From NCBI RefSeq assembly GCF_002929535.1, contig NZ_PJJO01000057.1:222016-286015 (forward strand): a DNA stretch of 64,000 bases, given 5' to 3'. The notes beneath the pieces were generated by a model. It saw only the letters and a list, made by a program, of their open reading frames with translations, searched no databases and was not told the origin of the DNA. Source of the DNA: Cryobacterium sp. Y11. Its GTDB lineage: Bacteria; Actinomycetota; Actinomycetes; Actinomycetales; Microbacteriaceae. Positions within the stretch are counted from its first letter, which is position 1. Each line of letters starts with the position of its first letter. A program made the position numbers and the translations under genes. Of the stretch, positions 43,336 to 51,698 are shown one piece after another.

Positions 43336-43857
43336 TTAATTGGTGCCGAGACGTTTGCGATACCAGTGCGTCGCGTTGGGATTGTCGTTGTAGGCCTCGA
43401 TTTTGGTATAGCCGGTGCTCGCATAGAGCGCGCCGGCAGCGGCAAGGCTCTTATTCGTGTCGAGCACGACCTCGGCGGCACCCCACGACGCCGCGCGTTG
43501 CTCCAGCTCGGCTAACAGCAGTCGCCCCCACCCTCGACCCCGAGCTCGCGGCTGCATCCATAGGTGCTTCACCTCGAATCGCACCGGTTCGTTTTCGGCA
43601 CGCTCCAAGTTGATACCGTCCAACCGACGGATGCCCCCGCACCCGATATACCGTCGGCCTGCGGCGTCTTCGCCCGAGGCCGGATCGAGCACGACCAGAA
43701 ACACTCCCTGCGGCGCCACGAACTGCTCCGCCAGCGGAAAAGTCGGCTGATACGCGCCCTGGGACTGCCGAAACGACAGTTCCGGGCTGCTGAAATATTC
43801 AGTGAGCAGGGTGAGGGCGTGCGCATCCGCTACCGATACGGCATGAAACTGAGGCAT
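43336..43857 (-). CDS. GNAT-family N-acetyltransferase
   Basis: A 173-residue acetyltransferase. The acetyl-CoA pyrophosphate loop is QPRARGRGWGRLLLAELEQRA, preceded by EVKHLWMQ (beta 4), and followed by VVLDTNKSLAAAGALYASTGY and a HWYRKRL end. Convergent with the histidine phosphatase gene, and divergent from dapB by 57 bases. The acceptor is unknown. Confidence 0.88.
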   Translation of the reverse strand: MPQFHAVSVADAHALTLLTEYFSSPELSFRQSQGAYQPTFPLAEQFVAPQGVFLVVLDPASGEDAAGRRYIGCGGIRRLDGINLERAENEPVRFEVKHLWMQPRARGRGWGRLLLAELEQRAASWGAAEVVLDTNKSLAAAGALYASTGYTKIEAYNDNPNATHWYRKRLGTN

Positions 43858-43902
43858 AGCCCTAGAGTATTGCGCCCGGTGAGGGGCGCAGTGATCAATT
43901 GG

Positions 43903-43908
43903 TAGATT
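43903..43908 (+). promoter_or_regulatory. -10 element of dapB, leaderless
   Basis: TAGATT followed by six bases and the ATG of dapB at 43915; no ribosome binding site. The transcript probably starts at the A of the start codon. A good -35 was not found. Confidence 0.5.
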
Positions 43909-43914
43909 GGTCTC

Positions 43915-44676
43915 ATGACAACACGGGTGGCTATCATCGGCGCAACGGGCAAGATGGGCCGCCTGGTCTCCGACCTAATCGACCGAACCGAGGGCTACGA
44001 GGTCGTCGCTCGGCTCGACTCGCACAGCGATCTCGACGAGATGCTCGGCGCCGAGATCGCCGTCGACCTCACCCGACCCGACGTCAGCCGCACCGTCGTG
44101 GACTTTGCCACCGAGCACGGACTGCGGGTACTCGTGGGTACCTCGGGCTGGAACCAGGAGGGCATCAACTCGCTGGCTCGTCGCCTCACCGACCGCGACG
44201 ACACCGGCGTCATCATCATTCCCAACTTTTCGATCGGGTCCGTGCTCGCGAGCACCTTCGCCGCGCTGGCCGCCCGGTTCTATGACTCGATCGAGATTGT
44301 CGAGGCGCACCAACCCGGCAAGGTCGATTCGCCCTCTGGCACGGCCGTGCGCACCGCCGAACTGATCGGACGGGCGCGCGCCGAACTAGGCCCCGTTTCG
44401 GCTCCGCACACCGACCAGCGTGCCCGCGGGCAGCAGATCTCGAGCGTGCCAGTGCACAGCCTGCGGCTGGCCGGACTCCTGGCCCGGCAGGACGTTATTC
44501 TCGGTGGCACCGGCGAAACACTCACGATCAGCCATAACACCCTGTCGCCGACCGCCTATGAGAGCGGAATTCTGCTTGCCCTCGCCGCGACCAGAACCGC
44601 AACGGGAGTCACAGTCGGTCTCGACCAGATCGTCGACCTGGGATTCGGCTCGGACACCGACGGAACTTCCAAATGA
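43915..44676 (+). CDS. dapB: 4-hydroxy-tetrahydrodipicolinate reductase
   Basis: A 253-residue NAD(P)H-dependent reductase of the diaminopimelate/lysine pathway. N-terminal VAIIGATGKMGRLV is the nucleotide-binding fold; IIPNFSIGSVLASTFAALAARFYDSIEIVEAHQPGKVDSPSGTAV carries the substrate-binding and catalytic His/Lys segment (E-x-HQPGKxDSPSGTA). It overlaps the next gene by ATGA. With dapA and dapF in the same window it supplies the peptidoglycan precursor. Confidence 0.95.
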   Translation: MTTRVAIIGATGKMGRLVSDLIDRTEGYEVVARLDSHSDLDEMLGAEIAVDLTRPDVSRTVVDFATEHGLRVLVGTSGWNQEGINSLARRLTDRDDTGVIIIPNFSIGSVLASTFAALAARFYDSIEIVEAHQPGKVDSPSGTAVRTAELIGRARAELGPVSAPHTDQRARGQQISSVPVHSLRLAGLLARQDVILGGTGETLTISHNTLSPTAYESGILLALAATRTATGVTVGLDQIVDLGFGSDTDGTSK

Positions 44677-45116
44677 AGGGCAAAATCGCCGTCACTGTCA
44701 TGGCGGTACTGCTCGTTTTCTACCTTGTCCTGGCTGGCGTGCGCGCCGTTGCATTCATTCAGAGTGGGCAACCGGTCGGCATCGCGATCGGGCTCGCGCT
44801 GCTCATCCTCCCGTTGATCGGATTCTGGGCGCTCGCGCGTGAAGTTCTGTTCGGTATCCGCTCCGAGCGCCTGGTACGTCAACTTGAGCAGCTGGGCGAG
44901 TTGCCCGAGGCCAATCTACCCACTCGCCCGAGCGGCCGCCCCTATCGGGACGCCGCCGACGCTCAATTTCCGACCTTCCAGGCCGAGGTTGACGCCGAGC
45001 CCAAGAACTGGCAGGCCTGGTTGCGCCTCGGCCTGGCCTACGACGCCTCCGGCGACCGCAAACGCGCTCGCGGCGCCATCCGCACCGCGATCGCCCTGGA
45101 ACGCACCCCGAATTAG
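44673..45116 (+). CDS. Membrane-anchored TPR-like protein
   Basis: A 147-residue protein translationally coupled to dapB (ATGA). Two hydrophobic helices (residues about 5-27 and 36-58) are followed by a cytoplasmic helical part with a single TPR-like unit, NWQAWLRLGLAYDASGDRKRARGAIRTAIALE. Found as a conserved hypothetical after dapB in related Microbacteriaceae as far as I recall; function unknown. Confidence 0.8.
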   Translation: MKGKIAVTVMAVLLVFYLVLAGVRAVAFIQSGQPVGIAIGLALLILPLIGFWALAREVLFGIRSERLVRQLEQLGELPEANLPTRPSGRPYRDAADAQFPTFQAEVDAEPKNWQAWLRLGLAYDASGDRKRARGAIRTAIALERTPN

Positions 45117-45220
45117 CACCGAGCGCCGTTCACACCTGCGGACGTGAGCGGCGATGGCGCCCATCACGGCCCGATTCGCGCAGATGGCTGCAGTCTGCAC
45201 GGAGCCTTCGGCACCCGCGG

Positions 45221-46111
45221 CTACGGCTGGCGCAGCATCCAGTCGATCGCGGTGGCCGGCGTGCGGTGGGCGAACTCAAATCCGTCGTCCTGCAGCTTGC
45301 CGGAGCTGACCTGCTGGTCAGCGAGCAGCAGCTGGCGGGCGGCATCTTGCAGCAGCAGGGTCAGCATCGCCCGGGGTACCGGCAGACGGAATGGTCGGTG
45401 CAACGCTGCGGCGAGAGTGCTGATGATGTCGTTGGCCGTCGCGGGCGTCGGGCCCACCAAGTTGACCGGGCCGGACAACGTCGAGGTGAGTAGGTGCACG
45501 ATGGCCGCGGCCTCGTCGTGCAGGCTCACCCAGGCCCAGTGCTGTGTTCCGCCGCCGAGCGGCCCGGCGAGGCCGAGTTTGGCGAGCGGAAGCAGGGGCT
45601 TAAGCGCCCCGCCCTTGGCTAGTACCAGCCCGGTGCGCAGGGCGACGACCCGGGTCGGCTCCGGCGCGAGTTGCGCCTCAACCTCCCAACGAGTGACGAC
45701 CTCCGCGAGAAAGTCGGTGCCGTGAGCGGATGCTTCGCTCAGCACTTCCGCCGGCCGATTTCCATAGATTCCCACCGCGGAGCCGTTCAACAGAACGGTC
45801 GGCGGACTCGAAGCCCGCCGTAAAGCGTCGGTCAGTGTGCGGGTGGCATGCAAGCGGGATTGCAGGATTTCCTTGCGGTACCCGCTCGTCCACGGTAGCC
45901 GGGCCAGTGACGCCCCCGACAGGTTCACGACGGCGTCCACATTGTCGAGCACGCTGGGATCCAGAACCAAGGCGGCTGGATCCCAACGAATTTCGTTGTG
46001 GCCCAGGGCTGCTCGCCGCACCAGCCGAACGGGGGTGTGCCCGGCTGCGGCCAGTTGGCGGCCGAGCTCACGACCGATGAGACCGGAGGCTCCGGCAATG
46101 AGAACGCGCAC
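45221..46111 (-). CDS. TIGR01777-type NAD-dependent epimerase (YfcH-like)
   Basis: A 296-residue extended short-chain dehydrogenase. GTG start at 46111 (AGGT upstream) opens VRVLIAGASGLIGRELGRQL, the NAD-binding glycine motif; DNVDAVVNLSGASLARLPWTSGYRKEILQSR is a hallmark of the TIGR01777 family, and the C-terminal DUF1731-like part ends near WMLRQP. It follows the osmC gene by seven bases, so both are one unit. Confidence 0.88.
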   Translation of the reverse strand: MRVLIAGASGLIGRELGRQLAAAGHTPVRLVRRAALGHNEIRWDPAALVLDPSVLDNVDAVVNLSGASLARLPWTSGYRKEILQSRLHATRTLTDALRRASSPPTVLLNGSAVGIYGNRPAEVLSEASAHGTDFLAEVVTRWEVEAQLAPEPTRVVALRTGLVLAKGGALKPLLPLAKLGLAGPLGGGTQHWAWVSLHDEAAAIVHLLTSTLSGPVNLVGPTPATANDIISTLAAALHRPFRLPVPRAMLTLLLQDAARQLLLADQQVSSGKLQDDGFEFAHRTPATAIDWMLRQP

Positions 46112-46118
46112 CTGTGAC

Positions 46119-46550
46119 CTAGGCCAGTTCAGCTTCAATGGTGATCGGAATCCCGGCGAGTGCCTTGGAGATCGGGCAGTTCTCCTTGGCGTCTTGCGCG
46201 AAGGCCTCGAACTCGGCCTCGGTCAGTCCGGGAATCTTCGCGCTGACCAGCAGATGGCTACCGATAACGCCGGTGCCGACGGCGAAGGTGACGGCGGCGG
46301 TAGTCTGAATGCTCTCTGGGGTGTGGCCGGCCGCGCTGAGCGCGTTGGCGAGGGCCATGGAGAAGCAGGAGGCGTGGGCGGCGCCCAGCAATTCTTCCGG
46401 GTTGGTGGTGTTGGAGACGCCTTCGGTTCTAGCCTTCCAATTTACCGAGAATTCGGCGGAGTGGGAGGAATTGAGGGTGACGGTACCGGAACCGGACGAA
46501 AGATCGCCGGTCCAGACGGTGGTGGCTTCACTCGTGAGCGTCGTAGGCAT
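46119..46550 (-). CDS. osmC: OsmC/Ohr-family peroxiredoxin
   Basis: A 143-residue thiol peroxidase against organic hydroperoxides. The peroxidatic Cys is in GAAHASCFSMALA and the second Cys in AKENCPISKALAG; the conserved Arg is in NWKARTEG. It is the first gene of a two-gene unit with the epimerase. Confidence 0.93.
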   Translation of the reverse strand: MPTTLTSEATTVWTGDLSSGSGTVTLNSSHSAEFSVNWKARTEGVSNTTNPEELLGAAHASCFSMALANALSAAGHTPESIQTTAAVTFAVGTGVIGSHLLVSAKIPGLTEAEFEAFAQDAKENCPISKALAGIPITIEAELA

Positions 46551-46686
46551 GGTGTTTCCTCCAGATGATTGGATCCCACCCTATCCGCCAGACCTGCTCG
46601 GTGAAACAGTCTGGTCTGGGAATTTTATGGGAGCCGGCTCGTCACGCTTGGCCAACCTTCCGACCAGGGGCTTAATTTCTCTCGTG

Positions 46687-46716
46687 GCCCTGCGTTCCGG
46701 TCCCGGAACGCAGGGC
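46687..46716 (-). terminator. Hairpin after the DUF4395/thioredoxin operon
   Basis: GCCCTGCGTTCCGG, two bases TC, CCGGAACGCAGGGC: a perfect 14-bp stem 18 bases after the DUF4395 stop on the minus strand; it lacks a clear U-run. Confidence 0.6.
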
Positions 46717-46734
46717 GGTAGGAGAAGGCGAGAT

Positions 46735-47238
46735 TCAGGCGTCTCTCACCTGAGCGCCCCGGTTCAGCAGTCCGAATCGCACGAGCAGCAGATATATCTG
46801 GCAACCGAGGCAGTAGTCGAAGACCGCGTTCAGAAAGGCCGCGACGAACGCTGCGGCTGCGGCAACGCCGACCGCGCCGGGCACCCCGGCCAGCCCGAGT
46901 ACCATGCCAACGAGGGTCACCGCCAGGCCGACGCCCTGGGCGAAGGTTGGCGGCGCCGCGTCTTCGAGTTCGCTCGGGGCAGCCAGTCGTGGTCGGACGA
47001 ATTTCCGAAACAGCGCGCCATACGGATGCCGCCCGGCACCGGCTAGTGTGCCCCAGGCAAACAGGGCCGTGATGAGGGCGAGCAATATCAGCGCGGCAGT
47101 GGATGCCCCTGTCAGCGATAGAAAGAGCACGACCAGCAGCAGCACCGCGGTGATCATGGCACCAAACCGTGGCCCGCGCGGATCGAGCAGGGGACGGGTC
47201 GGTGTTGACGCCGTAGTGGACGAATTAGCGCGCGACAT
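46735..47238 (-). CDS. DUF4395 membrane protein
   Basis: A 167-residue integral membrane protein. Four to five hydrophobic segments; the motif FDYCLGCQIYLLLVRFG near the C-terminus is diagnostic of DUF4395 and has a CxxC pair. It overlaps the upstream thioredoxin gene by 14 bases. This pairing suggests that the two cysteines are part of a membrane thiol relay with the thioredoxin-like protein. Confidence 0.88.
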   Translation of the reverse strand: MSRANSSTTASTPTRPLLDPRGPRFGAMITAVLLLVVLFLSLTGASTAALILLALITALFAWGTLAGAGRHPYGALFRKFVRPRLAAPSELEDAAPPTFAQGVGLAVTLVGMVLGLAGVPGAVGVAAAAAFVAAFLNAVFDYCLGCQIYLLLVRFGLLNRGAQVRDA

Positions 47239-47716
47239 GGGGGCTCCTGAGGGTTGTTGCCGTGCTTTTTACGAGGGGGGACGAGCCGCGCGGCGCTGAC
47301 CCGAGGTCGTCCAGCGCTGCCACAATGTCGGCCCGGTTCGGTACCCCGCCCACGTGGGCGCACACCCGGCCTGCCCCGTCCAGAATCAGCGTGGTCGGTG
47401 TTTGTGAAATCTTGTACCGGTTGGCCAGGTCGGCGCGGCGGGTCAGGTCCACATCCACGTGCACCACACCGGGTCGGGAATCCGCCACGGTGCGCAGCAG
47501 GCGCCGGGTGCCGGGGCAACGAGCGCACAACTCGGTCGAAAACTGCAGCAGGGTCGCCGCAGTGCCGAAGGGGATCGTGGCCGCGACATCAGCTGCCGAA
47601 ATCATCGTGCCCGCGACGCGGGCCACACGCCCCTGCCGGGCTCTCCATAACAGTCCAAGTACGGTCGTGGCCGCGAGTAGTGCAGCCACCAGGCCGATCG
47701 CTTCGAGGGGGTTCAT
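47225..47716 (-). CDS. Membrane-anchored thioredoxin-family protein
   Basis: A 163-residue protein: N-terminal hydrophobic helix (residues about 6-24), then a thioredoxin fold with the active site ELCARCPGT (CxxC) and cis-proline in SQTPTTLIL. The active site would face outside if the helix is an uncleaved signal anchor. First gene of the two-gene redox unit with DUF4395. Confidence 0.87.
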   Translation of the reverse strand: MNPLEAIGLVAALLAATTVLGLLWRARQGRVARVAGTMISAADVAATIPFGTAATLLQFSTELCARCPGTRRLLRTVADSRPGVVHVDVDLTRRADLANRYKISQTPTTLILDGAGRVCAHVGGVPNRADIVAALDDLGSAPRGSSPLVKSTATTLRSPHVAR

Positions 47717-47814
47717 AGCTTCAACGCTACGTGGGCGCGCAGGCGAATGCGCAGTATGACGAGAGATTACGCACGCTCGCGGAGCGTCTGGCGGCGAGCG
47801 CGGATGGATGAGGC

Positions 47815-47820
47815 TAACCT
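47815..47820 (+). promoter_or_regulatory. -10 element of thyX, leaderless
   Basis: TAACCT, six bases, then GTG of thyX at 47827; no ribosome binding site is seen. Confidence 0.5.
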
Positions 47821-47826
47821 GAGCAA

Positions 47827-48600
47827 GTGTCTGATACTAATTCTTCTCCCGAACCAGCGTCACGCTCTGAAATTGAGTTTCGATCCGACATGACCGTCGA
47901 GCTTGTCCGCGCGAGCGCCCACGACTCCGACGTGTTGTTTGCCGCCCGGGTCTCGACCCTGGGGGAGCAGACCCTGGAGCAGAGCCAGCTTGATGGGTCC
48001 GAGAGCGAGGGAGACGCCAAACGCGATCGTGGCCTGATCAACTTTCTCATGCGCGACCGCCACGGCTCGCCGTTCGAGCACAACTCCATGACGTTTTACG
48101 TGCGCGCACCCATCTTCGTGTTTCGCGAGTTCATGCGCCACCGCATTGCCTCCTACAACGAAGAATCGGGTCGCTACCGGGAGCTGAACCCGGTGTTCTA
48201 CGTTCCCGCTGCCGAGCGGAACCTTGTGCAGGTGGGCAAGGCGGGTGCCTATGATTTTTTGCCCGGCACCGCCGAGCAGACCGCGCTGGTGCAGCAGCAG
48301 ACCCGTGCCGCCGCGATTGGCGCCTACGAGGCATATCAGCGAATGCTCGAAGCCGGCGTCGCGCGTGAGGTCGCCCGCATCGTGCTGCCGCTGAACATCT
48401 ACTCCTCGATGTACGTCACGCTCAACGCTCGCTCGCTGATGAATTTTCTGAGTCTGCGCACCAAGCGCGAGGGCTCATCGTTTCCGTCGTTCCCGCAGCG
48501 CGAGATCGAGATGTGCGCCGAGCAGATGGAAACCCATTTCGAGAAGCTCATGCCGCTGACCTACGCCGCCTTCAACAAAAACGGCCGAGTCTCCCCATAA
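47827..48600 (+). CDS. thyX: Flavin-dependent thymidylate synthase
   Basis: A 257-residue FAD-dependent thymidylate synthase. The family signature RHRIASYNEESGRY matches RHRxxSxNExSxRY; FEHNSMTFYVRAPIFVFREFMRH precedes it and SLMNFLSLRTK follows. The N-terminal 20 residues are a Ser/Glu-rich extension. It starts with GTG and has its own terminator. Confidence 0.96.
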   Translation: MSDTNSSPEPASRSEIEFRSDMTVELVRASAHDSDVLFAARVSTLGEQTLEQSQLDGSESEGDAKRDRGLINFLMRDRHGSPFEHNSMTFYVRAPIFVFREFMRHRIASYNEESGRYRELNPVFYVPAAERNLVQVGKAGAYDFLPGTAEQTALVQQQTRAAAIGAYEAYQRMLEAGVAREVARIVLPLNIYSSMYVTLNARSLMNFLSLRTKREGSSFPSFPQREIEMCAEQMETHFEKLMPLTYAAFNKNGRVSP

Positions 48601-48611
48601 TGTTTCGCGAG

Positions 48612-48648
48612 AAGTGCCCCGATGATTGGTTCGTCGGGGCACTTTTTT
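48612..48648 (+). terminator. Rho-independent terminator of thyX
   Basis: AAGTGCCCCGA (48612-48622) and TCGGGGCACTT (48634-48644) form an 11-bp stem with an 11-base loop followed by a T-run. Confidence 0.9.
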
Positions 48649-48680
48649 GCGCTCTCGCGGAACGAAGGACACGGAGACGA

Positions 48681-48686
48681 TAGCCT
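48681..48686 (+). promoter_or_regulatory. -10 element of dapA, leaderless
   Basis: TAGCCT, seven bases, then GTG of dapA at 48694; no ribosome binding site. Confidence 0.45.
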
Positions 48687-48693
48687 GTAAGTC

Positions 48694-49671
48694 GTGTCTA
48701 CCTCTACGAATCCCTTTGGCCAGGTGCTGGTCGCACTGGTCACCCCGTTTACCTTTGATGGCGAAGTGGACTGGGCTGGGGTGGAGAAGCACATCGACGA
48801 CGTCATTAATGCTGGCGCTGATGGCATTGTCGTCACCGGAACGACCGGTGAAACCAGCACCCTGACCGACCCGGAGAAGATCCGTCTGGTCGAGGTGGGC
48901 AAGTCGGTCGCCAACGGCCGGGCCAAGATCATCACCGGCGGTGGCTCCAACGAGACCGCACACGCCATGCAGCTGGCCCGCCAGAGTGAGAAGGCCGGTG
49001 CGGACGGCAATATGATCGTCACCCCGTACTACAACAAGCCCACTCAAGCTGGCATCCTCACCCACTTCCGCATGATCGCCGATGCCACCGACCTTCCCGT
49101 GATTCTCTACGACATCCCCGGGCGCACCGGCGTCGCCATCGCGTACGAGACCATCCTGCGCGCCGCCAAGCACCCCAATATTCTGGCCATCAAAGATGCC
49201 AAGGGCGACTTCGCCCAGGTCAGCCGGGTGCTCAACCAGACCGGCCTCATGTACTTCTCGGGCGACGACCCCAACGTGCTGGCCCACCTGTCGATCGGTG
49301 CGACCGGCCTGATCGGGGTCACCAGCAACATCACGGCCGCCCCGTACCGGCAGATGGTTGACGCGGTCAACCGCGGCGAGCTCAAGGTCGCCACCGCAGC
49401 CCATCAGCAGCTCGAACCGCTCGTCCGGGCCGTGATGACCCACGTTCCCGGCACGGTTGCCGTGAAGTACATCCTGCACGGCCTCGGTCGCATCGGCAGC
49501 CCGCGGGTGCGCCTGCCCCTGGTCGGCCCCGAGGACTCCGAGGCAGCCCAGATCGAAGACGAGCTCTCCTTGGTGCAGAACATTCCCGGCGTAGACTTCT
49601 CCAACTTCCGCCCAGACCGCAACGCCGCCGCCGGCGGATCACTCCCCAAGGTCGCCGGCACCACCCGCTAA
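48694..49671 (+). CDS. dapA: 4-hydroxy-tetrahydrodipicolinate synthase
   Basis: A 325-residue TIM-barrel aldolase that condenses pyruvate with aspartate semialdehyde. GTTGETSTLTDPEK is the active-site loop with Thr pair, YYNKPTQAG and YDIPGRTGV carry the Tyr, and the Schiff-base lysine is in LAIKDAKGD. The GTG at 48694 starts MSTSTNPFGQVLVALVTPF. In close relatives rnj follows; here an exporter operon does. Confidence 0.95.
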   Translation: MSTSTNPFGQVLVALVTPFTFDGEVDWAGVEKHIDDVINAGADGIVVTGTTGETSTLTDPEKIRLVEVGKSVANGRAKIITGGGSNETAHAMQLARQSEKAGADGNMIVTPYYNKPTQAGILTHFRMIADATDLPVILYDIPGRTGVAIAYETILRAAKHPNILAIKDAKGDFAQVSRVLNQTGLMYFSGDDPNVLAHLSIGATGLIGVTSNITAAPYRQMVDAVNRGELKVATAAHQQLEPLVRAVMTHVPGTVAVKYILHGLGRIGSPRVRLPLVGPEDSEAAQIEDELSLVQNIPGVDFSNFRPDRNAAAGGSLPKVAGTTR

Positions 49672-49950
49672 CCCCCTGATCGTGGGCTCGTGGCACTCGT
49701 TGGTAGCGGTGCCACGAACCGTAACAGGTGCCGCGAGCCCCGTTGCGGGCCGCCACACGTGCCGCGAGTCCGTTCAACCCGGCGAGCGACTTGCACACAG
49801 TGCCTTCCCTGCTGGTCGAGACCCAGCATCTCAATCGTTCGCAAACTCGCGCCTCGGTCAGCGGGCTTGACCAAGACGCAGCTGCACACGTACCGCTAGG
49901 CTCAGGCCATCGAGCTTGACCAGGTCCGGTCGGCCGGGTGGGGGAGTCTC
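49672..49950. other. Intergenic region with short GC-rich repeats
   Basis: 279 bases between dapA and the exporter operon. GTGCCACGAACC (about 49710), GTGCCGCGAGCCC (about 49731) and GTGCCGCGAGTCC (about 49760) are three versions of one motif; CTGGTCGAGACC at about 49814 resembles the dispersed element seen near 7741 and 8227. TTGACC at 49867 is a possible -35 with no well-placed -10. Confidence 0.55.
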
Positions 49951-51006
49951 GTGAACATTGCACGTAAATGGGTTTTTCCCATTCTTCGATTGATCGTGAT
50001 TGCGGCCATTGCCGTTGCCTTGGTCAAGATCGCCTTCTACCCTGATACCGCCGCCGACAGCAATCCCGCCGAACCGACCGGCGTCATCGTCGAACCACAG
50101 ATTCCGGTCGCCCTCGGCACGATCAGCAACGATGTGACCCTGCCCGGAACGGTTAGTGCCGATCCGGCCGTCGGCGTCAAGGCGACCGCCATCGGCACGG
50201 TCGATGAAATCTTCATCGCGGCCGGTCAGGCGGTGAATAAGGACGACAAAATTTACGACATTCGGGTTGAGACGATCAAGGACCCGGTCGAAACAACGGA
50301 TGCCGACGGTTTCGTCACCATCACCCAGCCCAAACCGGTGATCACCTTCGCCAAGGTGCTCGCCCCAACTACCGGAATCCTCAGCTCGCTCACGGTAATC
50401 CACGGTCAGACCGTGGCCGTCGGTGACGCCACCGGACAGGTCGCGCCGCCGAGCTTCTCGGTGAGCGGCTCGCTCAGCCCCGAGCAGCAGTATCGGCTGC
50501 TGACCAAGCCGACCGAAGCATCCGTCGCCATCACCAACGGGCCGGCGCCGTTCACCTGCACCGGGCTGGCCATCAGCACCCCGCTGGCCGGGGAGGCGGC
50601 CGGCGGCGACGGGTCCGGTGGTGTGACGGGTGCGAGCGGCACGACGGTGACCTGCGCGATTCCCGCCGAAGTCACGGTGTTTTCCGGCCTCGCGGCGCAG
50701 ATCACGATCGCCGCCGGCCTGGCCGAAAACGTACTCGTCGTGCCGACGACCGCCGTCGAGGGCTCCGCCCAAACCGGAGTCGTCTGGTTCGTGTTGCCCG
50801 ACGGCGGCACCGAGGAACGCCCCGTGACGCTCGGCATGACCGACGGCGTCAACGTGCAGGTCGTCGACGGACTCGTCGAGGGCGATCTGATCAACCAGTT
50901 CGTACCGGGTGCAGTCGCCGGCGGCGACTCGGGCTGCGCGCTGCAGCCGGACGGCAGTGAAATCTGCTTCGGTCCCAGCATCTCGAGTTTCGGGATCTCC
51001 GGATGA
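49951..51006 (+). CDS. HlyD/MacA-like periplasmic adaptor protein of an ABC exporter
   Basis: A 351-residue membrane-anchored adaptor. GTG with GGGGGAG before it. One N-terminal hydrophobic helix (residues about 8-28), then beta-rich adaptor domains: a lipoyl-like half (AIGTVDEIFIAAGQAVNKDDKIYDI ... KVLAPTTGILSSLTVIHGQTVAVGD), a beta-barrel-like part, and a final barrel (VVPTTAVEGSAQTGVVWFVLPDGGTEERPVTLG). The long coiled-coil hairpin of Gram-negative MacA is absent. Two cysteine pairs near the middle and the end may form disulfides. It is coupled to the ATPase by ATGA. Confidence 0.85.
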   Translation: MNIARKWVFPILRLIVIAAIAVALVKIAFYPDTAADSNPAEPTGVIVEPQIPVALGTISNDVTLPGTVSADPAVGVKATAIGTVDEIFIAAGQAVNKDDKIYDIRVETIKDPVETTDADGFVTITQPKPVITFAKVLAPTTGILSSLTVIHGQTVAVGDATGQVAPPSFSVSGSLSPEQQYRLLTKPTEASVAITNGPAPFTCTGLAISTPLAGEAAGGDGSGGVTGASGTTVTCAIPAEVTVFSGLAAQITIAAGLAENVLVVPTTAVEGSAQTGVVWFVLPDGGTEERPVTLGMTDGVNVQVVDGLVEGDLINQFVPGAVAGGDSGCALQPDGSEICFGPSISSFGISG

Positions 51007-51698
51007 CCCTGCTGCACCTCGAAGGCGTGACTCGTACCGTGCAGCTCATCGATGCGCCGCCGCTGACGATTCTCTCCGGCGTCGACCTCACCGTAAACGT
51101 GGGGGACCGCGTCTCGATCGTCGGCCGTTCCGGTTCGGGCAAGACCACCCTGCTCAACCTGCTCGGGCTGCTCGACAACCCCACGAGCGGCATCATGCTG
51201 TTCGAAGACCAACCGGTACAGGAGTTGTCCTCGGGCGCTCGCGACCGCCTGCGCGGCCGCGAAGTTGGCTTCATCTTTCAGCAGTTCAACCTGCTGCAGG
51301 GCCGCACCGCCCTGGAAAACGTGATGACCCCGCTGCTCTATGCCGAGGGACGTCAGTTCTGGCAGCGATCCAGAATCGCCAGCGAGATGCTCGAACGGGT
51401 CGGCCTCGGTGACCGGCTCGGGTCGCTGCCCGACCGATTGAGTGGTGGTGAGCAGCAGCGCGTCGCGATCGCTCGCTCGCTCGTGCGCGGCCCGCGGCTG
51501 ATTCTCGCCGACGAACCCACCGGCGCCCTCGACCTCGAAACCGGCGAAACGGTAATGGACCTCATTGATCAAGTCGCCACCGAATCCGGGGCAGCCCTGG
51601 TGACCATCACGCACGACCCCGCCATCGCAGCCCGGGCGACCACACACCTCCGGCTTGACCACGGTGTGCTGCAAGTCAGTGGCACGGTGCTGGCGTGA
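51003..51698 (+). CDS. ABC exporter ATPase (MacB/LolD-like)
   Basis: A 231-residue ATPase. Walker [21 protein letters not shown]-loop [22 protein letters not shown], signature [19 protein letters not shown], Walker [17 protein letters not shown] and switch His in TITHDP. This spacing is characteristic of the MacB/LolD family that drives FtsX-fold permeases. Overlaps at both ends (ATGA, GTGA). Confidence 0.93.
   Translation: MTLLHLEGVTRTVQLIDAPPLTILSGVDLTVNVGDRVSIVGRSGSGKTTLLNLLGLLDNPTSGIMLFEDQPVQELSSGARDRLRGREVGFIFQQFNLLQGRTALENVMTPLLYAEGRQFWQRSRIASEMLERVGLGDRLGSLPDRLSGGEQQRVAIARSLVRGPRLILADEPTGALDLETGETVMDLIDQVATESGAALVTITHDPAIAARATTHLRLDHGVLQVSGTVLA

Noticed and set aside
49672..49950. tRNA or riboswitch in the dapA-exporter gap
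   Set aside because: The GC-rich repeats do not fold into a cloverleaf or a lysine-type riboswitch that I can recognise; the lysine element would in any case precede dapA.
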